DNA of 64,000 bases, from contig NZ_KB905392.1 in NCBI RefSeq assembly GCF_000379465.1, positions 248,001 through 312,000 of the forward strand. The letters are read 5' to 3'. The stretch's first letter is position 1. Every line of letters begins with the position of its first letter. Position numbers and translations under genes: made by a program. The notes under the pieces were generated by a model, which ran no database searches, was not told the origin of the DNA, and saw only the letters and a list, made by a program, of their open reading frames with translations. The DNA is from Sciscionella marina DSM 45152. Lineage in GTDB: Bacteria; Actinomycetota; Actinomycetes; Mycobacteriales; Pseudonocardiaceae. Below, piece by piece: positions 1-10,137 of the stretch.

Positions 1-2
1 TC

Positions 3-1169
<1,167 letters not shown>

Positions 1170-1179
1170 TCCGCGAACG

Positions 1180-2430
1180 ATGACCGAAGGCCCGCAGCGC
1201 ACCCGGTTCCGCCGTCGCCGCGACTATCTGGCCGCCGTCCTCGTGGTGGTCGTGGTCGCGGCGACGTGGATCTTCGTGTGGCAGACCAGCGATGCGCACA
1301 ACACGACTTCGCGAACGGCCAATGTCGCCGCCACCATCCCGGACACCCCGGACGGGCCCCCGCCATCGCTGGCGCAGGTGTGGCAGCAGCCGAGCACCGC
1401 GACCGATACTCCGCTGAGCGTCGGGGCGAACGTTGTCACCGGCTCCGGTGGTTCGGTGGTCGGGCGGGATCCGTTCACCGGGCAGCAGCGCTGGCTCTAC
1501 CGGCGGGATCTTCCGCTGTGCACGCTCGGTCAGCAATGGGGCCGGGTGCTGGCCTTCTACCGGAAGAACGGCTGGTGCGGCGAGATCACCTCGCTGTATC
1601 CGGACACCGGTCAGCGCGGCGCGCAGCGCAACGGGGACACCGAACTCGGCACCCGGATGATCGGCGACGGCAGTTATGTGACCACCACCGGGCGCAGCAC
1701 ACTGGACACCTTCGACGCGAGCCTGGTGCGCAAGGTGATCTACGGGAACCAGCCGGATCCGAAAAACTCCGGCCGCCAACCGCGCACCGGCTGCCACTAT
1801 GGCTCGGCCGCGGCCGCCTCCGGGCAGCTCGGCGTCGTGGAGCGCTGCGGGGCGCTCTCCAGCCAGCCGGACGGCGGGGCGGACCGGTTCACCGTGTACA
1901 GCGCGGTGAGCAAGGGCAAGGACATGGACGAGCCCGATGTCGGCTCGAGTGTGCGACTGCCCGGCAGCGGGGCCCGCGTGGTCGCGATGAACGACCGGTT
2001 CGCGGCGGTCGCGCTGCCGAATCCGGCGCGGCTGCTGGTGATCGACAAGTCCGACGGCGCGATCAAGGCGCAGTACTCGATCCCGGTGCCGGACGCGAAA
2101 CTCGGCTGGAATGTGCCCGGCGGTGTCGTCCCGGTCAGCGAAGGGCCGAACTCGGTCTACTGGTACACGGGATCCGGGGTCATCGCGCTCTCTTCCGCCG
2201 ACTTCCGTCCACAGTGGACATTGAACGGGGCGCTCGGCCCGGGAACCCAGTTCGTCGGGCGAACGCTGATCCCGGTGCCCTCCGGTATCGAGGTGCTGGA
2301 CGCCGATTCGGGCCGCAAACTCGGCGTCTACCCGCTCGACCGGCACGGTTACCGCGGCGAGGTCAGCATGTCGACCCTCGGCCCGATGGTGTTCGAGCAG
2401 CGTGGCGGCACACTGGTCGCCCTGCGGTAG
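1180..2430 (+). CDS. Membrane-anchored PQQ/WD-like beta-propeller protein (Rv3212-type)
   Basis: 416 residues from ATG 1180. There is a short basic N-terminus, one membrane segment at about residues 13-33 (run of Val/Ala ending in WIFVW), then an extracytoplasmic domain with repeated short blade-like units (for example GQQRWLY, FRPQWTL). The final turns resemble PQQ-binding-like beta-propellers. The open frame extends far upstream inside the helicase, but the internal ATG 10 bases after the helicase stop is the sensible start. It matches the size and position of the uncharacterised protein next to rhlE in mycobacteria. Function unknown; no catalytic residues recognised. Confidence 0.8.
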   Translation: MTEGPQRTRFRRRRDYLAAVLVVVVVAATWIFVWQTSDAHNTTSRTANVAATIPDTPDGPPPSLAQVWQQPSTATDTPLSVGANVVTGSGGSVVGRDPFTGQQRWLYRRDLPLCTLGQQWGRVLAFYRKNGWCGEITSLYPDTGQRGAQRNGDTELGTRMIGDGSYVTTTGRSTLDTFDASLVRKVIYGNQPDPKNSGRQPRTGCHYGSAAAASGQLGVVERCGALSSQPDGGADRFTVYSAVSKGKDMDEPDVGSSVRLPGSGARVVAMNDRFAAVALPNPARLLVIDKSDGAIKAQYSIPVPDAKLGWNVPGGVVPVSEGPNSVYWYTGSGVIALSSADFRPQWTLNGALGPGTQFVGRTLIPVPSGIEVLDADSGRKLGVYPLDRHGYRGEVSMSTLGPMVFEQRGGTLVALR

Positions 2431-2440
2431 CTTGGCTCAC

Positions 2441-3322
2441 GTGACCGACGAGCTCAGCGATTCCCAACTGGCAGCCCATCAGGCCGAGCGGATCGATCTG
2501 CCCGGCAGGCACGGCACGCTCGCCGCACTGCGCGGCGGGCCCGCTTCCGCGAAGGCGACCGTGCTTCTCGTGCCCGGGTACACCGGTTCCAAAGAGGACT
2601 TCGCCCCGCTGCTCGATCCGCTCACGGATGCCGGGTTCGCTCCCCTGGCCATCGATCTGCCCGGTCAGTACGAATCGCCGGGCCCGGACAGCGAAGCGGC
2701 CTACACCCCGGACGAGCTCGGCACGCAGGTGACCGAGCTGGTCGGCAAACTGGTCGCCGACGGGGAACGGGTGCTGCTGCTCGGCCACTCCTACGGTGGG
2801 CTCGTCGCCCGCGCCGCGCTGCTGTCCGGCTGCCAGGCGAGCGGGTTGATCCTGCTCGATTCCGGGCCGAGCGCGATCACCGATCCGGACCGGGTAGCCG
2901 TGCTCGACTACGGCACGGCGGTGCTGCGGGACAAGGGCATCGACGCCGCGTGGCAACTGCGCGAGCAGTCCCTGCTGCGCAACCCCTGGTACACGGGCCT
3001 GCCCGAACGGTTGCGCGCCTTCCAACGGGAACGATTCCTGCGCTCGCTGCCCGCCGCGCTGATCACCATGGCGGAGGTGCTGCGCACGAGCGAGGACCTG
3101 GTCGCCCCGCTGTCCAGGGAGCTCGCCGCGCGCGCCATTCCCTGCCTCGTCGCCTGCGGGGAACACGACGACGCCTGGTCGGTGCCCACTCAGCAGCGCA
3201 TGGCCGAGCGGCTGGACGCGGACTTCGCCGTGCTGCCGGGTTGCGGACACTCACCGAACACGGAGAACCCCTCGGCGCTGGTGGCCACGCTGTTGCCGAC
3301 CTGGAACAGCTGGCTGGCCTAG
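2441..3322 (+). CDS. Alpha/beta hydrolase
   Basis: 293 residues from GTG 2441, ten bases after the upstream stop; the ATG at 2402 lies inside the preceding gene and is less likely. Alpha/beta hydrolase fold: oxyanion-side VPGYTGS near residue 45, nucleophile elbow GHSYGG near residue 115, acid in CGEHDDAW and catalytic His in GCGHSPN near the C-terminus. A cytoplasmic serine hydrolase or esterase whose substrate cannot be read from sequence. Third gene of a plus-strand run with the helicase and propeller genes. It converges on lepA with a gap of 13 bases. Confidence 0.85.
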   Translation: MTDELSDSQLAAHQAERIDLPGRHGTLAALRGGPASAKATVLLVPGYTGSKEDFAPLLDPLTDAGFAPLAIDLPGQYESPGPDSEAAYTPDELGTQVTELVGKLVADGERVLLLGHSYGGLVARAALLSGCQASGLILLDSGPSAITDPDRVAVLDYGTAVLRDKGIDAAWQLREQSLLRNPWYTGLPERLRAFQRERFLRSLPAALITMAEVLRTSEDLVAPLSRELAARAIPCLVACGEHDDAWSVPTQQRMAERLDADFAVLPGCGHSPNTENPSALVATLLPTWNSWLA

Positions 3323-3335
3323 GAGCAGCGGCGCA

Positions 3336-5189
3336 CTATTTCTTCTGCTTCGCCTTGTCACCCTCGGTGGTGGAAAGGGCGGCGACGAACGCCTCCTGCG
3401 GAACCTCGACGCGGCCGATGTTCTTCATCCGCTTCTTGCCCTCTTTCTGCTTCTCGAGCAGTTTCCGCTTCCGGCTGATGTCGCCGCCATAGCATTTGGA
3501 GAGCACGTCCTTGCGCATCGCGCGAATGGTTTCCCGTGCGATGATCCGGGACCCGACCGCGGCCTGAATGGGCACCTCGAACTGCTGACGCGGAATGATC
3601 TCGCGCAGTTTGGCGGTCATCTTGGTGCCGTAGGAGTACGCGGAATCCTTGTGCACGATCGCGGAGAACGCGTCAACCGGTTCGCCCTGCAGCAGAATGT
3701 CCACCTTCACCAGATCGCTGACCTGCTCACCGGCGTCCTCGTAGTCGAGCGAGGCATATCCCCGCGTCCGGGATTTCAGCGCGTCGAAGAAATCGAAGAT
3801 GATCTCGGCGAGCGGAATGGTGTAGCGCAGTTCGACACGCGTCTCGGAAAGGTAATCCATTCCGCCGAGTTCGCCCCTGCGCTCCTGGCACAGCTCCATG
3901 ATCGCGCCCACGAATTCGTTCGGCGCGATCACCGTGATCTTCGCGATCGGCTCGTAGATCTCCCCGACCTTGCCCTCCGGCCAGTCGGAGGGATTGGTCA
4001 CCTGGATCTCCTCCTCGTCGTCGAGCAGCACCCGGTAGACGACGTTCGGGGCGGTGGAGATCAGATCCAGGTCGTACTCCCGCTCCAGCCGCGTCCTGGT
4101 GATCTCCAGGTGCAGCAGGCCGAGAAAACCGCTCCGGAAGCCGAAGCCCAGCGCGGTGGAGGTCTCTGGCTCGTAGGTGAGCGCCGCGTCGTTGAGCCGC
4201 AGCTTGTCCAGCGCCTCGCGCAGGGCGGGATAGTCGGAGCCGTCGACCGGATACAGCCCCGCGTACACCATCGGCTTGGGTTCCCGGTACCCGCGAAGCG
4301 GCTCGGCGGCCCCGCGCTTCTCACTGGTGACCGTGTCCCCGACCTTGGACTGGCGCACATCCTTCACGCCGGTGATCAGGTAGCCGACCTCGCCGACCCC
4401 GAGCCCCTTGGAAGCCTTCGAATCCGGGGACACGATGCCCACCTCGAGCAGTTCGTGCGTGGCCCCGGTGGACATCATGCGGATCCGCTCGCGCGGTTTG
4501 ATCGCGCCGTCCACGACCCGGATGTAGGTCACCACACCGCGGTAGATGTCGTAGACCGAGTCGAAGATCATCGCCCGCGCGGGCGCGTCCGCCTCGCCTT
4601 CCGGTGCGGGCACCAGGCGCACCACGGCGTCCAGCACCTCGCGTACGCCCTCCCCGGTCTTCGCGGAAACCTTGAGCACGTCCTCGGGTTCGCAGCCGAT
4701 GATGTGCGCGAGCTCGTTCGCGTACCGCTCGGGTTCCGCGGCGGGCAGGTCGATCTTGTTCAGCACCGGGATGATGACCAGGTCCTGTTCCATGGCCAGG
4801 TACAGGTTGGCCAGGGTCTGCGCCTCGATCCCCTGCGCGGCGTCCACGAGCAGGATCGCCCCCTCGCAGGCCTGCAGTGCCCGGGAGACCTCATAGGTGA
4901 AGTCCACGTGGCCGGGGGTGTCGATCAGGTGCAGCACGTGCTCGGCGTCCTCGGCGACCCACGGCAGCCGCACGTTCTGCGCCTTGATGGTGATCCCGCG
5001 CTCGCGCTCGATGTCCATCCGGTCGAGGTACTGATCGCGGTAGTCCCGATCGCCGAGGACCCCGGTCAGCTGCAGCATCCGGTCGGCGAGTGTGGACTTG
5101 CCGTGATCGATGTGCGCGATGATGCAGAAGTTCCGGATGCGCTCCGGCGAGGTGAAGGTGGTCTCGGCGAAATTGGTCACGCCCACCAT
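3336..5189 (-). CDS. lepA: Elongation factor 4 (LepA), ribosome-associated GTPase
   Basis: 617 residues, the usual family length. Translational GTPase related to EF-G; it acts on stalled or assembling ribosomes. G1 motif AHIDHGKST near residue 26, G2 ERGITI, G3 DTPGHVDF, G4 NKIDLP; then domains II, III and V and the LepA-specific C-terminal domain with the [10 protein letters not shown] segment near the end. ATG 5189 gives [10 protein letters not shown]; a GTG three codons in is possible. Probably monocistronic. Confidence 0.97.
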   Translation of the reverse strand: MVGVTNFAETTFTSPERIRNFCIIAHIDHGKSTLADRMLQLTGVLGDRDYRDQYLDRMDIERERGITIKAQNVRLPWVAEDAEHVLHLIDTPGHVDFTYEVSRALQACEGAILLVDAAQGIEAQTLANLYLAMEQDLVIIPVLNKIDLPAAEPERYANELAHIIGCEPEDVLKVSAKTGEGVREVLDAVVRLVPAPEGEADAPARAMIFDSVYDIYRGVVTYIRVVDGAIKPRERIRMMSTGATHELLEVGIVSPDSKASKGLGVGEVGYLITGVKDVRQSKVGDTVTSEKRGAAEPLRGYREPKPMVYAGLYPVDGSDYPALREALDKLRLNDAALTYEPETSTALGFGFRSGFLGLLHLEITRTRLEREYDLDLISTAPNVVYRVLLDDEEEIQVTNPSDWPEGKVGEIYEPIAKITVIAPNEFVGAIMELCQERRGELGGMDYLSETRVELRYTIPLAEIIFDFFDALKSRTRGYASLDYEDAGEQVSDLVKVDILLQGEPVDAFSAIVHKDSAYSYGTKMTAKLREIIPRQQFEVPIQAAVGSRIIARETIRAMRKDVLSKCYGGDISRKRKLLEKQKEGKKRMKNIGRVEVPQEAFVAALSTTEGDKAKQKK

Positions 5190-5246
5190 GGTCCCATGCT
5201 CTCCCGCAGCGCGGCCCGGGTCCTTGGTTCCGGCCCTGTCCCGGTC

Positions 5247-5627
5247 TCAGTCCCAGCGAGTGTCCCGGCGCATCGGGTGGTCCTCGGGCACTTCGACGAG
5301 CACGATCCTGCGCCCGTCCGGATCGGCGATCCACATCTCGTCCAGGCCCCACGGTTCGCGCTCCGCGCCACGCAGCACCCGGACCGCGTACTCGGCCAGT
5401 CGCGCCCGTGCCTGGCCGAGGCTGCGTACCTGAAGCCACAGCTGCGTGGCCGGAGTGGCCGGGGCGCTGCTCGATCCGGAGACCTCGATCAGTCCCTGTC
5501 CGGCGAAGAACACCACCCCGCCGGGGAACTCGCGGTAGACGGCGAGCCCGAGCGCGTCCCGGTAGAAGCGCAGGCTCTCTTCCAGGTCGGCTGGCCGGAT
5601 CAGCACCCGGCTGGCGAGAATCTCCAT
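5247..5627 (-). CDS. VOC (glyoxalase/bleomycin-resistance fold) protein
   Basis: 126 residues from ATG 5627, the size of a single vicinal-oxygen-chelate domain. Begins with RVLIRPADLEESLRFYRDALG, the typical first beta-alpha-beta unit, and ends with the second unit DPDGRRIVLVEVPED. Metal-dependent dioxygenase, lyase or binding protein; the substrate is not predictable. Divergent from the pentapeptide gene with only 30 bases between the start codons, so the two promoters must overlap. Confidence 0.82.
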   Translation of the reverse strand: MEILASRVLIRPADLEESLRFYRDALGLAVYREFPGGVVFFAGQGLIEVSGSSSAPATPATQLWLQVRSLGQARARLAEYAVRVLRGAEREPWGLDEMWIADPDGRRIVLVEVPEDHPMRRDTRWD

Positions 5628-5645
5628 GCTGTCGTGGGTACCAGA

Positions 5646-5658
5646 TACGGTGCGCCCA
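5646..5658 (+). promoter_or_regulatory. Putative leaderless promoter of the pentapeptide gene
   Basis: TACGGT (5646-5651) matches the actinobacterial TANNNT -10 hexamer. Six bases separate it from ATG 5658, so transcription would begin at or next to the start codon, and no ribosome binding site is present. No clear -35 is visible. Confidence 0.4.
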
Positions 5659-6236
5659 TGCGCTCGCCGATCATCGAAGATCCTGCCCCGCTCACCGCCG
5701 AGACACTCGTGGAAGCCCTTGCCGAGGGCCAGCTGAACTCGGTGCTCCTGGAGGGCGCAGACCTCGGCCAGATGCGCGCCGAACCACTGGAACTGGTGGA
5801 CGCGCGGCTGCGGGACGTGGAGCTGTCGAATGCGCGTCTGCGCCGCATCCTGGCCCGCAGGGCCGAGTTCACCGACTGCCGGGGAATCGGGCTGCGCCTC
5901 GACGCCGAACGGGCCACCGATGTGCATGCCCTCCGCTGCCGCTTCGACTACGCGCACATCCACATCGAGCGCGCCAAGGGACCGATCGTGTTCGAGGGCT
6001 GTTCGCTGCGCGAGTCGGTGCTCTCCGGCGACCTGTCCACCGCCGTGTTCACCGACTGCGAGCTCGCCGGGGCGGAGTTCGACGCCCGCGACGCGAGCGG
6101 CTGCGATCTGCGTGGCTCCCGGATCACCGACATCCGCGGACTACTCACCCTGCGCGGCGCGATCGTGGACACCGGTCAGGTCATCGCGGCCGCGACCAGG
6201 ATCGCCACGGCAGCCGGGTTCGACGTACGGGAGTGA
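5658..6236 (+). CDS. Pentapeptide-repeat protein
   Basis: 192 residues from ATG 5658. The sequence is built from five-residue steps of the A(D/N)LXX kind (LEGADLGQMRAEPLELVDARLRDVELS and onward; ends with GCDLRGSRITDIRGLLTLRGAIVD), which fold as a right-handed quadrilateral beta-helix. Some actinobacterial members (MfpA) mimic DNA and bind gyrase; most have no known role, and here there is no resistance context. A TACGGT -10-like hexamer at 5646-5651 stands six bases before the ATG, suggesting a leaderless mRNA. Confidence 0.85.
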   Translation: MRSPIIEDPAPLTAETLVEALAEGQLNSVLLEGADLGQMRAEPLELVDARLRDVELSNARLRRILARRAEFTDCRGIGLRLDAERATDVHALRCRFDYAHIHIERAKGPIVFEGCSLRESVLSGDLSTAVFTDCELAGAEFDARDASGCDLRGSRITDIRGLLTLRGAIVDTGQVIAAATRIATAAGFDVRE

Positions 6237-6240
6237 CCGC

Positions 6241-7110
6241 TCACGACAGGCCCAGCGCCACGATCCCGGCGAGCGCGATCGCCGAGCCGATCAGCCGCCG
6301 CACCGGATTCGGTTCACGCAGCAGCAGCCAGCCGGCGAGGGCACCGAGCACGATGCTCGACTCGCGTGCCGGTGCGACGAGGGAGACGGGGGCGATCCGC
6401 ATCGCATAGAGCACGAGCAGATACGCGACCGGGGACAACACCCCGATGATCACCACGCGCCGCCAGTTCTTCCGCCAGATCCCGGCGACCACACCGAAAT
6501 CCCGGGCAGCGATCGGGGCGAGCATCACCGACTCGCCGAGCACCGTGAGTCCGAAGTAGACGATCGGCGGCACTCCGATCCCGGTCATCGAGTGGTCGTC
6601 CCACAGGGTGTAGACCGCGATCGTGGCGCCGGTCGCGACGCCGTAACCGATGCTGAGCGCCCGCGAACCCGCCGCCCGGGAACCACCCGAGGAGATCACC
6701 AGCACCCCGAGCACCACGGCGGCCGCACCAATCAGGCCCAGCACGCCGGGCCGTTCGCCGAACAACAACACGGCGAACAACACCGAGAGCAGCGGGCCGG
6801 TGCCGCGCGCGAGCGGGTACACCACGGACAGATCCCCGACTGCGTACCCGCGCTGCAACACGATCCCGTAGCCGACGTGGGCGGCCGCCGAGACCAGGGC
6901 AGCCAGCAGCCAGCTCCACTGCGGGCCGTGCTGCTCGGTGCAGGCGAACACGATGGCGAACGGCAGACAGACCACCGTGCTCACCATGGAGTAAAGCCAG
7001 ACGATCGCGCTCCCGCTACCGCCGATACCCTTCGCGGCGAAATTCCATCCGGCGTGGGCGACGGCGGCGAGCAACACGAAGGTCATGGCGAGCGAGTTCA
7101 CGACGATCAT
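6241..7110 (-). CDS. EamA/DMT-family permease
   Basis: 289 residues with about ten hydrophobic segments and the two-fold EamA repeat (FAAKGIGGSGSAIVWLYS in the first half, VGAPAR-like VAPARESSIVLGALAGWLLL in the second). Drug/metabolite transporter superfamily: inner-membrane exporter of amino acids, nucleosides or similar small molecules; substrate unknown. The frame opens with MIVVNSLAM, so ATG 7110 or the internal Met at residue 9 could be the start. It ends 4 bases from the pentapeptide gene (convergent) and is divergent from rpsT. Confidence 0.85.
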   Translation of the reverse strand: MIVVNSLAMTFVLLAAVAHAGWNFAAKGIGGSGSAIVWLYSMVSTVVCLPFAIVFACTEQHGPQWSWLLAALVSAAAHVGYGIVLQRGYAVGDLSVVYPLARGTGPLLSVLFAVLLFGERPGVLGLIGAAAVVLGVLVISSGGSRAAGSRALSIGYGVATGATIAVYTLWDDHSMTGIGVPPIVYFGLTVLGESVMLAPIAARDFGVVAGIWRKNWRRVVIIGVLSPVAYLLVLYAMRIAPVSLVAPARESSIVLGALAGWLLLREPNPVRRLIGSAIALAGIVALGLS

Positions 7111-7188
7111 GCCTACCGCCCGCGAACCCCACGAGCAATGTTGTTACCCTGGATAACCGTGCCGTGTGGCATTCCGCACGGGAGGAAG

Positions 7189-7206
7189 CCCACCGACCTC
7201 GGTGGG
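7189..7206 (+). promoter_or_regulatory. Hairpin in the rpsT 5' leader
   Basis: CCCACCGA / TCGGTGGG form an 8-bp stem about 50 bases before the rpsT start. S20 genes are often autoregulated in their leader; here I only see the structure, and its role is inference. Confidence 0.3.
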
Positions 7207-7258
7207 GCCGATCGAACGCGGCACGAACAACGACGACGACTTGTTGAGGAGCGCCCCT

Positions 7259-7519
7259 ATGGCCCACACCAAACAGCAGCGCAAGCGCATCAAGACCAAT
7301 GAGATCGCGCGCCAGCGCAACAAGGCGGTCAAGTCCGCGCTGAAGACCTCCGTGCGCAAGTTCCGCGAGGCCGCCGAAGCGGGCGACAAGGCCAAGGCGA
7401 GCGAGCTGCTCCAGACCGCGAGCCGTCAGCTCGACAAGGCCGTGAGCAAGGGTGTCATCCACCGCAACCAGGCCGCCAACCGCAAGTCGGCGATGGCCAA
7501 GCGCGCGAACACCCTCTGA
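7259..7519 (+). CDS. rpsT: 30S ribosomal protein S20
   Basis: 86 residues from ATG 7259; starts [15 protein letters not shown] and ends AKRANTL, diagnostic of bS20. Highly basic, all-helical, binds the 5' domain and helix 44 of 16S rRNA. The longer frame upstream is not needed: the internal ATG gives the canonical N-terminus and has GAGGAGC as ribosome binding site. Monocistronic, closed by a strong bidirectional terminator facing holA. Confidence 0.98.
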   Translation: MAHTKQQRKRIKTNEIARQRNKAVKSALKTSVRKFREAAEAGDKAKASELLQTASRQLDKAVSKGVIHRNQAANRKSAMAKRANTL

Positions 7520-7560
7520 GGCGACTCTCGGCGGGTGTACCGCTGAGCCCAAGCCGAAGA

Positions 7561-7593
7561 ACGGCCCGGGAATCTTCGCGATTCCCGGGCCGT
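7561..7593. terminator. Bidirectional terminator between rpsT and holA
   Basis: Perfect 14-bp stem (7561-7574 with 7580-7593) around the loop TTCGC. On the plus strand it is followed by TTCGCGTTTT. It sits between the convergent rpsT and holA stops and can serve both. Confidence 0.85.
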
Positions 7594-7617
7594 TTCGCGT
7601 TTTCCGGCCACTCGCGG

Positions 7618-8604
7618 CTAGTGGCGGGTGCCGCGCGCGACCACGATCCGGTCCACCGCGCGTTCGAGGGCATAGGCGGCGCTCGCCGCGACCCCCTTGA
7701 CGTCCGCGTTCACGTCCGCGGTGGCGTGCAGCGCCGCGGCGAGTCCCGAACTGTGCCAGCCACGCGCCTGACGCAGCGCCTTGCGGGCCTTCCACGGCGG
7801 CATGCCGAGCTCGCTCGCCAGCCGGTTCGGATCCGAACCACCGGCAGCGCTCACCCTGGCCACCGTGCGCACCGCATCGGCGAGCGCGTCGGCGACCAGC
7901 ACGTGCGGCACCCCGAGGTTCATCGCCCAGCGCAGCGCCTCGAGCGCACCGGCACGGTCCCCGGTGACGGCCTTCTCCGCGACCGCGAATCCGGTCACCT
8001 CGGCCTTACCGTTGTGATAGCGGCGCACCGCGGCCGCGTCCACGTTTCCCCCGGTGTCCGCGACCAGTTGCGAGGCCGCGGCGGCGAGTTCGCGCAGATC
8101 GGTACCGACCGCGTCGATCAGGGTGGCCACGGCCTCCCCGTCGATGCTGCCCCGCACCCTGCGCACCTCGTCGCGGACGAACTTCTCGCGGTCGGCGGGC
8201 TTGGTGACCTTCGCGCACTCCACGACCTCGGCGCCGAGTTTGCGCAGCGCGCCGGGGAGTTCCTTGCCCGCCTTCGAACGCCCGCCACCACTGTGCGCGA
8301 CCACGAGCACGACCCCGTCGGCGGGGAGCTTGGCGAAGCCGGTGATCGCCGCGGCCAGTTCGGCATTGGTGTCCTGCGCTCCCTCGAGCACGATCACGCG
8401 GGCGCTGGAGAACAACGAGGGCGAGACCAGTTCGGCGAGCTCGGGCGGGGTGAGTTCACTCACGCGCTGACGGTGCGATTCCGCCGCCGCGTCCTGCGCG
8501 CGTTGGGCCGCGAGGATCCGCTCGACGGCGCGCTCAACCAGCAGTTCCTCCTCGCCGAGCAGAAGCCGAACCGGAGCCTGCGGGGTGGTGGAAGAGGGAG
8601 CCAC
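7618..8604 (-). CDS. holA: DNA polymerase III delta subunit
   Basis: 328 residues from GTG 8604; the frame is open further upstream into antisense of the thrC leader, but this start gives the family length and the usual N-terminus (APVRLLLGEEELLVERAVERIL). Clamp-loader delta subunit: opens the beta sliding clamp. Features are the degenerate AAA+ fold and the C-terminal collar domain (DALADAVRTVARVSAAGG, then WKARKALRQARGW). It lacks a functional Walker A, as expected for delta. In actinomycetes holA usually sits near rpsT and comEC, as here. Confidence 0.93.
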   Translation of the reverse strand: MAPSSTTPQAPVRLLLGEEELLVERAVERILAAQRAQDAAAESHRQRVSELTPPELAELVSPSLFSSARVIVLEGAQDTNAELAAAITGFAKLPADGVVLVVAHSGGGRSKAGKELPGALRKLGAEVVECAKVTKPADREKFVRDEVRRVRGSIDGEAVATLIDAVGTDLRELAAAASQLVADTGGNVDAAAVRRYHNGKAEVTGFAVAEKAVTGDRAGALEALRWAMNLGVPHVLVADALADAVRTVARVSAAGGSDPNRLASELGMPPWKARKALRQARGWHSSGLAAALHATADVNADVKGVAASAAYALERAVDRIVVARGTRH

Positions 8605-8707
8605 CCGCTCATTTTCGCACGCGCACCCGTCCGGCACACGAGACACCACGTTGGCGCGCGGTGGCGCGGATGTCGTACGGTGAAGCCCGCTTTTCATAAA
8701 ACTGAAT

Positions 8708-8830
8708 AGCTCATCCAGAGGGGCAGAGGGAACGGCCCGACGAAGCCCCGGCAACCGGCGTGGTGAATGCTGCCCACGTGACCGGTGCCAATTCCGACCC
8801 GAGCGAACCGTTCGCCGGGACAGATGAGGA
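8708..8830 (+). promoter_or_regulatory. SAM-I (S-box) riboswitch upstream of threonine synthase
   Basis: Conserved S-box blocks in the right order: AGAGGGGCAGAGGGAACGG and GGCCCGACGAAGCC, then GGCAACC (8750-8756), then GGTGCCAATTCC (8784-8795). P1 is CTCATC (8710-8715) with GATGAG (8823-8828). A further hairpin GCGAA/TTCGC lies just before the P1 3' strand. The 3' side of P1 runs straight into the ribosome binding site AGGAAAGGA (8827-8835) of the downstream gene, so control is probably at translation initiation. No run of U follows, which argues against a terminator-type switch. Confidence 0.9.
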
Positions 8831-8843
8831 AAGGACCTCGCTG

Positions 8844-10103
8844 ATGACAAGCACCGGCCTCGAAGCCCCCACCTCCCTCGACCTCGGTTCCGCACGCGCA
8901 CTCGCGTGTCGCGAATGCGGCAACAAGACCCCGCTGGCCGCGGAGTTCGCCTGCGCGGAGTGTTTCGGCCCGCTCGAGGTTTCCTATGACTTCGGATCGG
9001 TCACCCGCGAGCGGATCGAGTCCGGCCCGAAATCCATCTGGCGCTACCGCGACCTGCTCCCGGTGCCCAGCACCGTGCAGCAGCACCCCAACACCGAGCC
9101 CGGACTGACCCGGCTGATCAGCGCCGACCGGCTCGCCGCCGAACTCGGGGTGCGCAAGCTGTGGGTCAAGGACGACACCGGCAACCCCACCCACTCCTTC
9201 AAAGACCGGGTCGTCGCGGTCGCCCTCGCCGCGGCACGCGAGCTCGGCTTCCAGGTGCTCGCCTGCCCCTCCACCGGCAACCTCGCCAACGCCGTGGCCG
9301 CGGCCGCCGCACGCGCCGGTTGGCAGTCGGTCGTGCTCATCCCCTCCTCTCTCGAGCGCGCGAAGGTCCTCACCACCGCCGTGTACGACGGCGCGCTCAT
9401 CGCCGTGGACGGCAACTACGACGACGTGAACCGGCTGGCCACCGAACTGGCCGCGGATCACGAGGACTGGGCCTTCGTCAACGTCAACGTGCGGCCCTAC
9501 TACGCCGAAGGCTCCAAGACGCTCGGCTTCGAGGTCGCCGAACAGCTCGGCTGGCGCCTCCCTGAACAGATCGTCGTGCCCATCGCCTCCGGTTCCCAGC
9601 TCACCAAGGTGGACAAGGGATTCCGGGAGTTCGGCGAGCTCGGCCTCGTCGAACCGACCCAGTACCGGGTGTTCGGCGCCCAGGCCACCGGGTGCTCCCC
9701 GGTCTCGGCCGCCTTTCGCGACGAGGTCGACACGGTGACACCGGTCAAGCCCGACACGATCGCGCGTTCGCTGGCCATCGGCGCCCCCGCGGACGGGCCC
9801 TACGTGCTCGACGCGGTGCGCCGCACCGGTGGGGCGATCGCCGATGTCACCGATGAGGAGGTCGTCGAGGGGATCCGGCTGCTCGCCCGTACCGAAGGGG
9901 TGTTCGCCGAGACCGCGGGCGGGGTCACCGTCGCGACCGCCAAGAAGCTCCTCGAACAGGGCAAGCTCGACCCGGACGCCGAGACCGTGCTGCTGATCAC
10001 CGGGGACGGCCTCAAGACGCTCGACGCGGTGGCCGACCACATCGGCCCGAAGGCCACGGTCCCGCCTTCGGCGAGCGCCGTCAGCGAGGCCCTCGGGCTC
10101 TGA
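8844..10103 (+). CDS. thrC: Threonine synthase (PLP-dependent)
   Basis: 419 residues from ATG 8844, which has a strong ribosome binding site eight bases upstream; the open frame back to 8760 lies within the riboswitch. Converts O-phosphohomoserine to threonine. An N-terminal zinc-ribbon-like piece (ACRECGNKT, then CAECF) precedes the fold-type II domain. The PLP lysine is in THSFKDR near residue 125, and the phosphate-binding loop is ACPSTGNLANAV. This is the long class with an N-terminal cysteine motif. The SAM-I aptamer on it is unexpected. Other PLP lyases share the fold, but the motif set fits ThrC best. Closed by a hairpin shared with bluB. Confidence 0.9.
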   Translation: MTSTGLEAPTSLDLGSARALACRECGNKTPLAAEFACAECFGPLEVSYDFGSVTRERIESGPKSIWRYRDLLPVPSTVQQHPNTEPGLTRLISADRLAAELGVRKLWVKDDTGNPTHSFKDRVVAVALAAARELGFQVLACPSTGNLANAVAAAAARAGWQSVVLIPSSLERAKVLTTAVYDGALIAVDGNYDDVNRLATELAADHEDWAFVNVNVRPYYAEGSKTLGFEVAEQLGWRLPEQIVVPIASGSQLTKVDKGFREFGELGLVEPTQYRVFGAQATGCSPVSAAFRDEVDTVTPVKPDTIARSLAIGAPADGPYVLDAVRRTGGAIADVTDEEVVEGIRLLARTEGVFAETAGGVTVATAKKLLEQGKLDPDAETVLLITGDGLKTLDAVADHIGPKATVPPSASAVSEALGL

Positions 10104-10110
10104 GCCGCCG

Positions 10111-10137
10111 ACCACGCGCCGGGTCCCGGCGCGTGGT
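10111..10137. terminator. Bidirectional terminator between thrC and bluB
   Basis: ACCACGCGCCGG / CCGGCGCGTGGT, 12 perfect pairs around GTC, directly after the thrC stop and touching the stop codon of the convergent bluB gene. No U-run, which is common in actinomycete terminators. Confidence 0.75.

Noticed and set aside
3651-6236. 861-codon plus-strand open frame across lepA
   Set aside because: It is antisense to lepA, a certain gene, and low-complexity in translation. Only its last part (5658-6236) is a real gene, the pentapeptide protein.
8708-8830. SAM-IV alternative for the thrC leader
   Set aside because: The order GAGGGA...GGCCC...GAAGCC...GGCAACC...GTGCCAATTCC with closing P1 is that of SAM-I. 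The SAM-IV arrangement of helices after P1 is not seen.
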